DNA from: Methanococcoides burtonii DSM 6242
GTDB lineage: Archaea > Halobacteriota > Methanosarcinia > Methanosarcinales > Methanosarcinaceae
Reading direction: 5' to 3'
Assembly: GCF_000013725.1 (NCBI RefSeq)
Contig: NC_007955.1
Span: 2,511,033-2,575,032, forward strand
DNA: 64,000 nucleotides
The position numbers and the translations under genes were made by a program. Of the stretch, positions 47,139 to 56,150 are shown piece by piece. Numbering within the stretch: the stretch's first letter is position 1; each line of letters starts with the position of its first letter. The notes beneath the pieces are model-generated. The model was not told where the DNA came from and did no database searches. It worked only from the letters and a program-made list of their open reading frames with translations.

Positions 47139-48104
47139 TTGACTGATAAGAAAATGGATATAATCAGAGCTTTGAAAAGGGCAGGGAATAATCCTATTTC
47201 CGGTGAAGAACTTGGGGGAATACTTGGCATTTCCAGGACGATGGTCTGGAAATACATGAAAGCACTAGGTGAGGAAGGCTATGTGATCAGATCCTCGCCT
47301 GGGTCCGGTCATGTTCTGGTGTCAGCACCCGACAAACTTTATCCATCAGAGATAATGGATGGTCTTGATACGAGTATTATCGGAGGGGATATTCGATATT
47401 TCGATGAGGTGGATTCAACCAACGATGTCGCAAAGAAAATGGGGTCATCATCGGATGAAGGTACTGTTGTAATTGCGGAAATGCAGGATAGCGGTCGTGG
47501 TCGAAAAGGTGGTCATTGGATGTCTCCAAGGGGTGGTGTCTGGATGTCTGTGATCCTTAAACCGAATGTAGTTCCGGCATATGCGCCACGTTTCACTCTC
47601 ATGGCCGGAGTTGCAGTTGCAAAGGCAATTCGTGGTCTTGGTGTCGAAGCATCTCTTAAATGGCCAAATGATGTTTTGATCGGGGATAAGAAGGTTTGTG
47701 GTATTCTAACAGAAATGGATGCTGAATGCGATCAGATCAATTTTGTTATCATTGGTATAGGTATCAATGTCAATGTGCTCATCGAAGAACTTTCGGAAGA
47801 TCTCAGGTCGAGTTCAACAAGTCTTAGTGAAATAAAAGGCGAAGAGCTGGACAGGATCGCTTTTGTTCAGGCATTGCTGAGGGCACTTGAAGATGAGTAT
47901 ATCCGATCTAAGACGTCAGGTTTCGATTCAATTCTTGAGGAGTGGAGATCTCTATCTTCAACGATAGGCAGGGATGTGGATGTGGTAACGCCTCAAAGGA
48001 TCATAAGGGGAAAAGCAGTAGGTATCACTGAAAATGGTACTCTTCTTGTGGAGACTGCAGAAGGTCTGGAAGAGATCGTTGCCGGAAGTTGCATTCATGG
48101 GTAG
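47139..48104 (+). CDS. birA: biotin--[acetyl-CoA-carboxylase] ligase with N-terminal HTH (BirA)
   Basis: A 321-residue bifunctional BirA. An N-terminal winged helix (about residues 1-65: LGGILGISRTMVWKYMKALGEEGYVI) precedes the ligase domain, with DSGRGRKGGHWMSPRGGVWMSV for biotinyl-AMP, then SLKWPNDVLIGDKKVCGILTEM and the C-terminal SH3-like domain. TTG 47139 is the start, behind TTGGGGGG. Its position after pycB-pycA suggests that it biotinylates PycB, and the DNA-binding domain suggests autoregulation by biotin. No clear operator palindrome was recognised in the 48-base gap. Confidence 0.94.
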   Translation: MTDKKMDIIRALKRAGNNPISGEELGGILGISRTMVWKYMKALGEEGYVIRSSPGSGHVLVSAPDKLYPSEIMDGLDTSIIGGDIRYFDEVDSTNDVAKKMGSSSDEGTVVIAEMQDSGRGRKGGHWMSPRGGVWMSVILKPNVVPAYAPRFTLMAGVAVAKAIRGLGVEASLKWPNDVLIGDKKVCGILTEMDAECDQINFVIIGIGINVNVLIEELSEDLRSSSTSLSEIKGEELDRIAFVQALLRALEDEYIRSKTSGFDSILEEWRSLSSTIGRDVDVVTPQRIIRGKAVGITENGTLLVETAEGLEEIVAGSCIHG

Positions 48105-48107
48105 TAG

Positions 48108-48668
48108 GTGTGGCACGTGAATAAAAGAGTTTTAAGACATTTACTTTCGATCCTATTATTATTTTTAATATTTTTTATTTATGTTTGCCCTGTATCTGCT
48201 GTAAAAGATGATGTCCTTATGGATGGTAAAGGTATTTTTATTGAAACCAAAGGTGAATGGCATTTCAGTCAAGGATATCTCTTTGTGGTCAAGGATGTGA
48301 GTGATGATGGCAATGTTTGGGTGGAACTTTTGCTTGATGGCGTTCTCCTCAAAGATGAAATACTGAATGAAGGTTCAGTTTTCATCTATTTGCATAATTC
48401 AAAAGAGATATTCAACATTACTCTGGACTCTGTTTACTATGGGTCAGATGGTGATCTGATCACATTCATTCCGGTATATCAATATCTTGACCCGTCACTA
48501 CCTGCACCCGCTTTGAATGACTCGAACGTTTCTTCAAATAGTTCTTCGAACGTTTCTAATGATCCTCTCGAAAATAATAGTGCGCCAGAGAACAATATTC
48601 CGGGATTCAGTTTCATTATGGCTATTTTAAGTATGTCTTCTATTGTAATCTTTAAACGTTTCTCCTGA
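48108..48668 (+). CDS. secreted PGF-CTERM protein with one S-layer-duplication-like domain
   Basis: A 186-residue surface protein. A signal peptide covers about residues 1-31 (LLSILLLFLIFFIYVCPVSA). The mature domain (EWHFSQGYLFVVKDVSDDGNVWVELLLDGVLLKDEIL and ITLDSVYYGSDGDLITFIPVYQYLD) resembles one half-repeat of the Methanosarcina S-layer duplication domain. A Ser/Asn linker with several N-glycosylation sequons follows. It ends with a PGF-CTERM tail: PGF, a hydrophobic helix and a basic end (FKRFS). That tail is processed by archaeosortase A with lipid attachment. Start is GTG 48108 or GTG 48117. Confidence 0.75.
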   Translation: MWHVNKRVLRHLLSILLLFLIFFIYVCPVSAVKDDVLMDGKGIFIETKGEWHFSQGYLFVVKDVSDDGNVWVELLLDGVLLKDEILNEGSVFIYLHNSKEIFNITLDSVYYGSDGDLITFIPVYQYLDPSLPAPALNDSNVSSNSSSNVSNDPLENNSAPENNIPGFSFIMAILSMSSIVIFKRFS

Positions 48669-48877
48669 GAAATGTATTGAAATTAACAGGTATTATTCAC
48701 AAAAGCAATTTTAGATCTCAGCAAATATTCATAATGAATTGTTCATCTATCGTTTTAACTATGGGTAAGACTGTGGGTGTATGGATGGATGCTGAATAAG
48801 GTCTTTATAAAAATAACTGTGTAAAAGATCAACAAAGAATAGAATGGATGTATAAAATAAAAAATGAGATAATAAGC

Positions 48878-49801
48878 TTAAAGCTTAAGATCTCCCTTCT
48901 CCATCAATAATCTAAGGTCTTCAAGACTCATTCTTCCTGTCTTTTCAAACTTCTCTTTTGCAACAATATGCTTTTCATCCAGTTTCTTCTCATCCTTTTC
49001 GACCTGGATCTCATTGAGCTTGTCAAGATATACGCTGAGTTCATCTCTGAGCTCTGATATCTTTGCTTTCAGTGGATCGATCTTTTCCCGAATTGGTGAG
49101 ACAACATCATAGGTCTCTTTGATCTGGGCATGGTAGAGATCTGCTTCTTTTCGAAGTTCATCGATCTTCTTGTAGGATGCAAGCATTGAAAGGTGGTGTT
49201 TTTGTGACTCTTCTGCAAGTCCCTTTACATCCTTTCCAACAGTCCCATCGGCTTTGTAGATCGATTCTGATGATCTGTATGTTTCCACGATCTTGCTATG
49301 TAGCTCATCAGCCTGACTTGCGGCATCGATCCTCTCTCCAAGGTCGGAAAGTTTCTCGAAAATATCAATTTCATGTTTGAGGGGAATGTCTGCATTTAAG
49401 AACTTATCAAGTTCAGCAGCATATGCCCTTGACAGAGATTCCACACTTCCACGGGATTGTTTGTTGTATTCATCACGTTTTGTTTTAAGCTCGGTGATAC
49501 TGCCGGTGACCTTGTTCTTTTCACTGCGAATCTCATCTCTTGTGCCCTTTATTTCTGAGATATTCTCATTAGCGATATCACGAAGTTTCTTATCTTCGCG
49601 TGCTTTTGTTGCAAGTTCCTTTACTTGCGCGTTAAGCTTGTCCCTTTTCTCTTTTAGCTCATCGATATTTGTACGATGAAGCTTAAGATCCCTAAAAACA
49701 CCTTTCAGGGTACGTTCGTTATGAGTGATCTTGGTCCTGTAATCGTTAACGGTGTTCTTCAGGTCTTTTTCACTCATGGTTGATGCCTCTGTTGTGGTCA
49801 T
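48878..49801 (-). CDS. archaeal coiled-coil protein (COG1340-like)
   Basis: A 307-residue highly charged helical protein. Heptad-like Lys/Glu-rich coiled coil runs over nearly its whole length, with a less regular stretch around residues 110-170. No catalytic motif, signal or membrane segment is visible. It resembles the uncharacterised archaeal coiled-coil proteins that are sometimes misannotated as phosphoserine phosphatase or SMC-like. The start ATG 49801 overlaps the stop of the next coiled-coil gene (ATGA), so the two are co-translated and could form a hetero-coiled coil. Confidence 0.8.
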   Translation of the reverse strand: MTTTEASTMSEKDLKNTVNDYRTKITHNERTLKGVFRDLKLHRTNIDELKEKRDKLNAQVKELATKAREDKKLRDIANENISEIKGTRDEIRSEKNKVTGSITELKTKRDEYNKQSRGSVESLSRAYAAELDKFLNADIPLKHEIDIFEKLSDLGERIDAASQADELHSKIVETYRSSESIYKADGTVGKDVKGLAEESQKHHLSMLASYKKIDELRKEADLYHAQIKETYDVVSPIREKIDPLKAKISELRDELSVYLDKLNEIQVEKDEKKLDEKHIVAKEKFEKTGRMSLEDLRLLMEKGDLKL

Positions 49802-50457
49802 GCGTCAGCCTCCGTCGTGTTCTCTTCCGTGGCAGGATTCTTTTCCCAGTGTTCAAGAGCTTCATTATGGCTCTTTATTCTGTTCTCAAGCCATCCGTGG
49901 CGTGGTGAGATCGTCTTAAGTTCCTCACTTGCTTTGTGGAAGTTTTCCTCAAGGGCCTTAATGCCAATGGTTCCTGCAAGCTCGTTGCTAGCTTCGATAG
50001 CACCATTAACCTTTGCTTTTATCTGTTGAACGGAGTTCTGGACGGTTCCATGTGTGCTCATACCGTTCAGCTTGGTCAATAGTTCATCAACTACTTGTTT
50101 TTCTTCACTTATGTCGATGAGGCGTCTGACCTTGGTAAATCCGTCATTAGCAGCATGCATTAGTTTGTTATCAAGCAGTTTGTCATCGATATCAGTGAAC
50201 ATGTTCCCAAGAACGTTCTCTGCCTGATGGTAGAGCTGCTGACGTTTCTCCTTTAGAACCTCAATACGGGTCAGAGTATCTTCCTTTTTCTGCTTTGAGG
50301 ACTCTATTTGTTCATTCAGTGCCTTTGATCTTGCATCGAGCTCGCTGAACTCTTTGTTGTATTCTTCCAGGAGGCGCTTGTGTTTTGCGATCACACTTTT
50401 GATAAGCTCATCTTTGTCAAGAATGGAAGTTTCCTTATTCATATTACTTTCACTCAT
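49798..50457 (-). CDS. coiled-coil protein, partner of the downstream coiled-coil gene
   Basis: A 219-residue charged helical protein. Coiled-coil segments occur at about residues 20-80 and 150-210. There is no recognisable enzymatic motif. The start is ATG 50457 (MSESNMNKETS); the frame extends upstream over the DUF424 gene, but that part is out of character. Coupled by ATGA to the 307-residue coiled-coil gene, and downstream of DUF424 and mcm, it may belong to a chromosome- or ribosome-related unit; the sequence does not show which. Confidence 0.78.
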   Translation of the reverse strand: MSESNMNKETSILDKDELIKSVIAKHKRLLEEYNKEFSELDARSKALNEQIESSKQKKEDTLTRIEVLKEKRQQLYHQAENVLGNMFTDIDDKLLDNKLMHAANDGFTKVRRLIDISEEKQVVDELLTKLNGMSTHGTVQNSVQQIKAKVNGAIEASNELAGTIGIKALEENFHKASEELKTISPRHGWLENRIKSHNEALEHWEKNPATEENTTEADA

Positions 50458-50488
50458 ATTTACACCGGTTTTTAGATAAATGTAAAAT

Positions 50489-50779
50489 TCATAATTTGTA
50501 TATCTGGGCATGTGGTGTGCCCTCTATGTATATGACGCATTCCGGATCAACGGCACCAGAATCAATGGCGCATTGAATTGAACGTGTTCCAAATATGTTC
50601 GCACTCGGGGCGTTCCTTATCGCTTGTACGATGGTCTCTTCGGATGCTATCTCTCCTTTGTAGAAACCTTCCGAGATATCTATTACTATTTCACCCTTGG
50701 TCAGCTTTTTTCCGACCAGTTCTTTGTCGCAAACAGCAACGAGGATCTGATTCGTGGATCTGTGTATTTTCAGGTACAT
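50489..50779 (-). CDS. DUF424 family protein
   Basis: A 96-residue archaeal protein that I place in DUF424. Features are MYLKIHRSTNQILVAVCDKELVGKKL at the N-terminus and a C-terminal half with FGTRSIQCAIDSGAVDPECVIYIEGTPHAQIY. Function is not established; archaeal ribosome studies have associated small proteins of this type with translation, but nothing in this sequence proves it. It begins 12 bases after the mcm stop, so it is co-transcribed with the replicative helicase. Confidence 0.75.
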   Translation of the reverse strand: MYLKIHRSTNQILVAVCDKELVGKKLTKGEIVIDISEGFYKGEIASEETIVQAIRNAPSANIFGTRSIQCAIDSGAVDPECVIYIEGTPHAQIYKL

Positions 50780-50791
50780 ATATTCACCTTA

Positions 50792-52891
50792 TTATACTAA
50801 TTTTATGTGCTTGCTATCGGGAGCTAACAGGTCTCCCTGCTTTTTCATCTTAGATATAAGCTCTTCAGCTCTTTCCCTACTTATTTCGTCGGTCTCAGCT
50901 TCTGCATATACTTCTTCAAGGGGTGCTTTTCCGCCTGCATGCCTGTCGCCGACACGTTTGATTATGTCTTTGATCTGATGTATCTTGTCACGCTGACTCT
51001 TGCTGGTTCCGGATGCAATTACGTCCACGTCGAAAGCTCCGGTGTCGGGATCTACTCCTACCTGACGCATACAGGCCATGGATATTCGTGTGGTCCTTTT
51101 CGCATCATCAATAGTTACTACATTGCTTAAACGTATGCGTGCGCTTGCTTCAGCAAGTCTTACAAGGGCTTCAAGTTGTCTTGCAGTGACTGGTACCGGT
51201 GAATCTTTGCCTTCACCCTGTTTGCGCAGGTCGAGATAGTAATTAATGATATGGTCTCGGGCATCATCTTCCATTATGGGGAAGATCCTTCTCCTTGCGT
51301 ACGCAACGTATTTTCTCAGCAAGTCGTTTTCAATGATGGGCATGATGACCTTCATATGAGAATCCACTTCTTCCTTTGTAACTGTTGAGTGTGGGACTCT
51401 CTGCCTTTGTTCGTTGAGCTCGCCTGCATACTGGGATTTCAGTATGTGGTGTGCGATATTGCTGTCTTTGATTCGGTCAGGTACATCAAGAAGTATAAAA
51501 ATAAGGTCGAATCTTGAGATAAGGGCCGGAGGCATATTGATCTGTTCTGCAAGGCCTTCGTATTTATCGAACCTTCCGTATTTCGGATTGGCTGCACCGA
51601 GTAATGCACATCTTGATTTCAATGTCGCAAGTATGCCTGCCTTTGCCACACTGATGGTCTGCTGTTCCATGGCTTCGTGCAGGGAACTTTTATCTTCCTT
51701 GCTCATCTTGTCCATTTCATCAACTGCGGCAAGACCCATGTCCGCCATGACAAGCGCACCGGCTTCCAGTGTCCAGCGTCCGTCCCCGAGATCATCCTTG
51801 ACGGCTGCAGCGGTAAGACCACTGGATGATGCACTTTTACCTGAAGCGAAAACACCACGTGGTGATATCTTCACCATGTATCTGAGCAACTGACTCTTTG
51901 CGATACCAGGGTCACCGACAAGCAATATGTGTATATCGCCTCTTACTCTTGAACCATCAGGTAACATCTTAGGTACTGCTGAGAACAGCTGTAAGCTGAG
52001 TGCTTCCTTTATGTCTTCATATCCGTAGATGGACGGTGCGATGGAACCTCTTATCATCTTATTGATCTCAGGGTCCTTTCCCATCTCAACGATGCGTTCT
52101 TCATCTTCCGGTGATATATCGAGCTCATCAAATTCCTGATCCACGTATTCGATCGAATTGGCGTGGAGAACAAGGTCATAAAATGTCGATTTTCCTTCTC
52201 TCAAAGTTCTCTGATGGGAACGAAGTACGCCATTGATAACAAGACGGTCACCAGGTTTAACAAGTCCTGCCAGGTCGTCTTCTGCATCGACATCCAGACT
52301 TTGGGGCTGGCTGCCACCTTTCAGGCTTTCCGGGGACTCCTGTACCTGGAGCTTTTGGGCATCCAGAAATGTGGACTGGTCGATCAGAAGCTTGAATGGC
52401 CCTTTCTTACCACAGGATTCATTTTCACAATCAGTAGGTTCCACGAACTTGGGGCCACCCTGTGGCTCAAAACTGGTATTCTCACACCTCATGCACATAA
52501 ATGCTGCATTTGTTATCTTTGGCCTGACCTCGGTAGCTTTGCGTATCATACCTTCGATGGATATGAACTTTAGAAGATGTTTACTTCGAAGTTCTCTGAT
52601 AGCCACGCGATTGGGGACGTTTATGAACTGGACATGAGCATCATCGAGGTCTTTCTCGATAGGTATGTCTATCTCTCTCAATGCCTGTTCAGCATAGGGT
52701 ATTACATCGTCCGGGTGCTCAAGTAGCTCGTATGCAAGGTCTGCATCGAATTGCTCGAGGTCGGGAAAATCAACAACAATACTTCTGAGTTCAGGGTACT
52801 CGTTTGCCAGCAGGAGTATTTCATCCCAGTAATAGCGCTTAAGAAAATCCCTGAACTTTTCATCCCATTTTATTTCACTCATGTAATCCAC
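50792..52891 (-). CDS. mcm: replicative minichromosome maintenance helicase MCM
   Basis: A 699-residue hexameric 3'-5' DNA helicase. The N-terminal domain includes a zinc site (CMRCENTSFEP...CENESCGK). The AAA+ core has Walker A VGDPGIAKSQLL, Walker B LAAVDEMDKM, arginine finger region LISRFDLIF, and ASGKSASSSGLTAAAVKD. The C-terminal winged helix ends the protein. Two ATG start options are very close (52891 and 52882, the latter MSEIKW). No intein interrupts it. DUF424 and the coiled-coil genes follow on the same strand. Confidence 0.96.
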   Translation of the reverse strand: MDYMSEIKWDEKFRDFLKRYYWDEILLLANEYPELRSIVVDFPDLEQFDADLAYELLEHPDDVIPYAEQALREIDIPIEKDLDDAHVQFINVPNRVAIRELRSKHLLKFISIEGMIRKATEVRPKITNAAFMCMRCENTSFEPQGGPKFVEPTDCENESCGKKGPFKLLIDQSTFLDAQKLQVQESPESLKGGSQPQSLDVDAEDDLAGLVKPGDRLVINGVLRSHQRTLREGKSTFYDLVLHANSIEYVDQEFDELDISPEDEERIVEMGKDPEINKMIRGSIAPSIYGYEDIKEALSLQLFSAVPKMLPDGSRVRGDIHILLVGDPGIAKSQLLRYMVKISPRGVFASGKSASSSGLTAAAVKDDLGDGRWTLEAGALVMADMGLAAVDEMDKMSKEDKSSLHEAMEQQTISVAKAGILATLKSRCALLGAANPKYGRFDKYEGLAEQINMPPALISRFDLIFILLDVPDRIKDSNIAHHILKSQYAGELNEQRQRVPHSTVTKEEVDSHMKVIMPIIENDLLRKYVAYARRRIFPIMEDDARDHIINYYLDLRKQGEGKDSPVPVTARQLEALVRLAEASARIRLSNVVTIDDAKRTTRISMACMRQVGVDPDTGAFDVDVIASGTSKSQRDKIHQIKDIIKRVGDRHAGGKAPLEEVYAEAETDEISRERAEELISKMKKQGDLLAPDSKHIKLV

Positions 52892-52999
52892 ATTATTATA
52901 TTGAAAGGATACCTCAGGTATCGGAGATATCAGAATACCCTATATACATATCAATATTTCGAGTCAATACGTTTAGAATGCTATACTGTATGGCCCTGT

Positions 53000-53695
53000 T
53001 CATTTGATATGTTTCTGGACCTTTCCAATAAAACCCCTTAATGTCTGCACTTCCCTTGGCATAAGTTGAGCCCTTCCAAATATTCTTTTAAACATCAGGT
53101 GGGTCTTTTCTTTTTTGTGTGCAGGGTAATCGATGTCATCAAGAACTTCATCGATATGCTCAAATAATAATCTCAGGTCGAATCCGTCTGCAAGGCTGTT
53201 CTCGCCTGCTAATATCTGGCTCATTTCATAAAGTATGATCGTGACTGCATGTGAAAGGTTCATTATTGGATATATTTTGGATGTGGGTATGCTTACGATA
53301 ACATCACTGAGTTTAAGCTCCTCGTTGGTGAAACCGTGATCTTCCCTTCCAAAAATGACTGCAATCGTTCCACTCATTCCGCTGAACTTTACTTTTAGGT
53401 CCCTTGGGGTATATGGGGGCATTCGGATATGTTCATCGATTTTCATTCCGGTTATGCCGGTAGTTGCAATAACTAAATCACTGCCTTCAAGGGCTTCTTC
53501 GATGGTTTCAACTGTCTTTGCACTTTCTAGGATATCGTATGCATGTGAAGCAAATGCCCTTGCTTCCATTTTCAGTTCGCAGGGGTTTACAAGTATCAGG
53601 TCCGAGAACCCAAAGTTCTTCATGGCTCTTGCAACCGATCCTATATTTCCCTGATATAAAGGTTCTACAAGGATTATTTTCAGATCTAATGTCAT
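53000..53695 (-). CDS. trmJ: TrmJ-like RNA 2'-O-methyltransferase (SPOUT/TrmH family)
   Basis: A 231-residue SPOUT methyltransferase. Motif 1 is VEPLYQGNIGSVARAMKNFG, motif 2 is IFGREDHGFTNEEL and motif 3 is PIMNLSHAVTIILYE, the knot that binds SAM. The C-terminal extension fits TrmJ, which methylates position 32 of tRNAs. The start is taken as ATG 53695 (MTLDLKIILVEP), although a TTG at 53716 is in frame. Its promoter region is shared with the divergent erythrin gene. Confidence 0.88.
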   Translation of the reverse strand: MTLDLKIILVEPLYQGNIGSVARAMKNFGFSDLILVNPCELKMEARAFASHAYDILESAKTVETIEEALEGSDLVIATTGITGMKIDEHIRMPPYTPRDLKVKFSGMSGTIAVIFGREDHGFTNEELKLSDVIVSIPTSKIYPIMNLSHAVTIILYEMSQILAGENSLADGFDLRLLFEHIDEVLDDIDYPAHKKEKTHLMFKRIFGRAQLMPREVQTLRGFIGKVQKHIK

Positions 53696-53915
53696 CCACT
53701 CTCTGAATATCTCCAATACATGTATATTTTGCGCAACTATAATATCAAGGGTATCCGGTAGCAGTATGGCTAATTTATTATAAGAATGTTATTAGATGGC
53801 TGATATTTCTATGGCAACACTGCCATTTAATTGAAGTTCTATTCAGTATTCCATAAACATTATCAATGATTCTGAGTATATTGTAATTGCAAATCTGATT
53901 TAGGAGGTATATTAA

Positions 53916-54290
53916 ATGAGTTTACAAGATATTCTGAAAGCTACTTTTAAAGGTGAGACTACTGAAGTCGGATGGTACTTCGCAATGTCTAGGCAGGCAG
54001 AGCGCGAAGGTCACTTCGAGGCTGCTCTTTATTTCCGCCAGATCGCAATGGATGAAGCATGGCATGCAGCAGAGGTTGCTGAGCTTCTGGGTCTTGTAAA
54101 GGACACGACTATCGAGAATATCGAAATGATGCTCGAAGGGGAGACTATGGCAGAGGGTGAGAAGGCAGAGGCTGCAAAGATCGCTCGTGAAGAAGGTAAT
54201 GAGGCTGCAGCATTATTCTTTGCAAAAGCATCACTCGATGAAGCAAGGCACAAATCAGGTCTTGCAGGTCTTCTTAAGAAAATGAAATAA
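53916..54290 (+). CDS. rubrerythrin-like di-iron protein (erythrin, no rubredoxin domain)
   Basis: A 124-residue four-helix ferritin-like protein. Iron-ligand patterns occur in both halves: ETTEVGWYFAMSRQAEREG, then MDEAWHAAEVAEL, and later ARE EGNEAAALFFAKASLDEARHKSG-type repeats. The internal similarity between halves suggests an old duplication. The rubredoxin domain of classic rubrerythrin is missing. Likely role: peroxide or oxygen defence with ferredoxin or rubredoxin as partner. GGAGGT lies 10 bases before ATG 53916. Confidence 0.85.
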   Translation: MSLQDILKATFKGETTEVGWYFAMSRQAEREGHFEAALYFRQIAMDEAWHAAEVAELLGLVKDTTIENIEMMLEGETMAEGEKAEAAKIAREEGNEAAALFFAKASLDEARHKSGLAGLLKKMK

Positions 54291-54336
54291 ATAGTTCATC
54301 TTAATTAATGATCTATATGTGATCGGAAGTGGGATA

Positions 54337-54996
54337 ATGGCATCTGATATACTGGATAAGAAAGCTATTCTCCAGCGTGATAGAGAGTCCTATGCAATTG
54401 TCCCACATACTCCGGCAGGAATTATTAGTGCTGATGAATTGCAATGTGTTGTGGATGTTGCAAGAAAATATGGTGCTACTATTAAATTTACTTCTGCGCA
54501 ACGCGTGGCCCTTATTGGATTAAAAGAAAATGATCTCGAAGATGCTTGGTCTGAACTTGGAATGAAGCCTGCTTCATCCATTGGCAGATGTGTTAGAAGT
54601 ATCAAAGTATGTCCAGGGATCACTAATTGTAAAAGGGCACAACAAGATGCTATGGCATTGGGACTTAAATTAGATGAGTTGTACCATGGTATTGAATTGC
54701 CTTCAAAGTTCAAGATGGCAGTAAGCGGTTGTATGAATTCATGTTCAGGACCTGCGGTAAAAGATATTGGTGTGATGGGAACTCCGAGGGGATTTACTTT
54801 GCTGGCAGGTGGTAACGCCGGAATAAGGCCGCGAATTGGTGATGTGATCGCTGAGGGTTTGGATGAGGTTGAAGCCCTTGAAATGGTTGGAAGGATCATT
54901 GAATTTTATATGAGGTCTGCTAAAAAATATCGTCTTGGTAGGCTTATAGATGATATTGGGCTAGATGTTTTTAAAAATGAGGTCCGTATCGTGTGA
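54337..54996 (+). CDS. small siroheme-[4Fe-4S] sulfite/nitrite reductase-like protein (Dsr-LP)
   Basis: A 219-residue protein. It has half of a sulfite/nitrite reductase: an N-terminal ferredoxin-like half domain (ARKYGATIKFTSAQRVALIGL) and a siroheme/Fe-S domain with CPGITNC and, further on, SGCMNSCSGP, giving the C-x5-C and C-x3-C cluster signature. Methanogens carry several such small proteins of unclear substrate. ATG 54337 (MASDILDKK) is chosen over the upstream GTG because GTGGGAT lies between them. It follows the erythrin gene by 46 bases, so a redox-stress link is plausible. Confidence 0.87.
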   Translation: MASDILDKKAILQRDRESYAIVPHTPAGIISADELQCVVDVARKYGATIKFTSAQRVALIGLKENDLEDAWSELGMKPASSIGRCVRSIKVCPGITNCKRAQQDAMALGLKLDELYHGIELPSKFKMAVSGCMNSCSGPAVKDIGVMGTPRGFTLLAGGNAGIRPRIGDVIAEGLDEVEALEMVGRIIEFYMRSAKKYRLGRLIDDIGLDVFKNEVRIV

Positions 54997-55343
54997 TATT
55001 TTTTCCTTGCACGTTAATGGATAATCTAATATTTCTGGAATAATTATTACGATGAATACGATTCTGATGCTTTCTTGGCTCTGATTACTATCCTTTTAAA
55101 TTATGGGTGTTTGTGGTCTCAATATTGCATTACTTCTACATACAATTCTAAATTGGACCTTGTTCCAAAAGATTTACTTAAGTGTTTGTTTTGATGCGTT
55201 TTCTTACTTTTGCTGTAAGTTCTGTTTATGAAAATGTTTAAATATAATTGGTTCTACCAATACAGAAATCATATTTAATATTCACGATAATTTTTAGAAA
55301 GATATAGTAGTGTCACATCTTGGCAATATCAGGAGGATAATTT
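54997..55343 (+). promoter_or_regulatory. intergenic region with hdrED promoter
   Basis: This 347-base gap holds no gene. At 55236-55246 a box A-like GTTTAAATATA follows an A-rich BRE region; transcription would begin near 55267, leaving a leader of about 75 bases. AGGAGG lies just before the hdrE ATG. A sequence at 55050-55084 superficially like a C/D box RNA was judged unconvincing. Confidence 0.45.
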
Positions 55344-56150
55344 ATGAGTATGGAATATTATAGTGGACTTTCTGTGGATGTCGCAAACAGTTTCGGAATG
55401 CTTACCGAATCTATGAGGATCACATTCGCAGCGGTCATGATCATGGCCACGATCGCCATAGCGATCTTCATGATCGGTATGTACATAAATCTTAAAAAAT
55501 GGGGCTTAGGCGCTGAAGGGTATGGTCTAAAACCTTCCAATGGAAGTATCTTTACCTTCCCTAAAACCCTGGCTTATCAGATGAGCGCAAAAGGGCACGG
55601 TCATGGTCAGAATATTTTTTCAACATTGATCTTTGATGCTCTTCTTCAGAGGCGTGCTCTAAGACGCAGTCCTGGTAGATGGGTAATGCACCTTGCTATC
55701 TTCGGTGGCTGGATCGCGCTCTGTATAATGTCAATTGCAATGTTCGTTGTTGAGATCATCCACATGGTTGGTATTCATGTTCTCGAGCCTGCAGTTTTCA
55801 GGGATATGCTCAGTGTTCCTAATGATGTATTTAGTTATATTCTTTTGACCGGTATCATTATTGCTATCTTCAGGAGACTCTTTGTTGCAAAGGCTCGTGA
55901 GAGTACCATTGCTTTCGATTCAGTCCTCCTTATCGGACTTACTATTATTGTTGTTACAGGGTTTGTTGCTGATGGTATCAGGAACGGTACCCTCTGGGGT
56001 ATGGGGATGCAATCCGATCTTGCACCACCTGCATCACTGTTCCACGTTGTGATCTCATTGTTCTTCTGTATCGCATATATCCCATTCAGCAAATATATGC
56101 ATATGTTCGCAGGACCACTTACCCTTATGGCTAACAAGGGAGGCGAATGA
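55344..56150 (+). CDS. hdrE: CoM-CoB heterodisulfide reductase subunit E (b-type cytochrome)
   Basis: A 268-residue integral membrane cytochrome with five hydrophobic helices (about residues 23-48, 105-135, 155-178, 190-212 and 230-255). Histidines in the helices (for example near HLAIFGGW and FHVVISLFF) are candidate haem ligands. HdrE takes electrons from methanophenazine and passes them to HdrD, contributing to proton motive force. ATG 55344 is preceded by AGGAGG. It overlaps hdrD by 4 bases. The presence of this type of Hdr marks a cytochrome-containing methanogen. Confidence 0.95.
   Translation: MSMEYYSGLSVDVANSFGMLTESMRITFAAVMIMATIAIAIFMIGMYINLKKWGLGAEGYGLKPSNGSIFTFPKTLAYQMSAKGHGHGQNIFSTLIFDALLQRRALRRSPGRWVMHLAIFGGWIALCIMSIAMFVVEIIHMVGIHVLEPAVFRDMLSVPNDVFSYILLTGIIIAIFRRLFVAKARESTIAFDSVLLIGLTIIVVTGFVADGIRNGTLWGMGMQSDLAPPASLFHVVISLFFCIAYIPFSKYMHMFAGPLTLMANKGGE

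Noticed and set aside
39550..52891. Inteins in DNA polymerase D or MCM, common insertion sites in archaea
   Set aside because: Both proteins have normal length and uninterrupted motifs.
55050..55084. Possible C/D box small RNA before hdrE (GATGA, then two CTGA boxes)
   Set aside because: The C box is imperfect, the D' and C' boxes overlap, the guide spacers are too short and there is no terminal stem.
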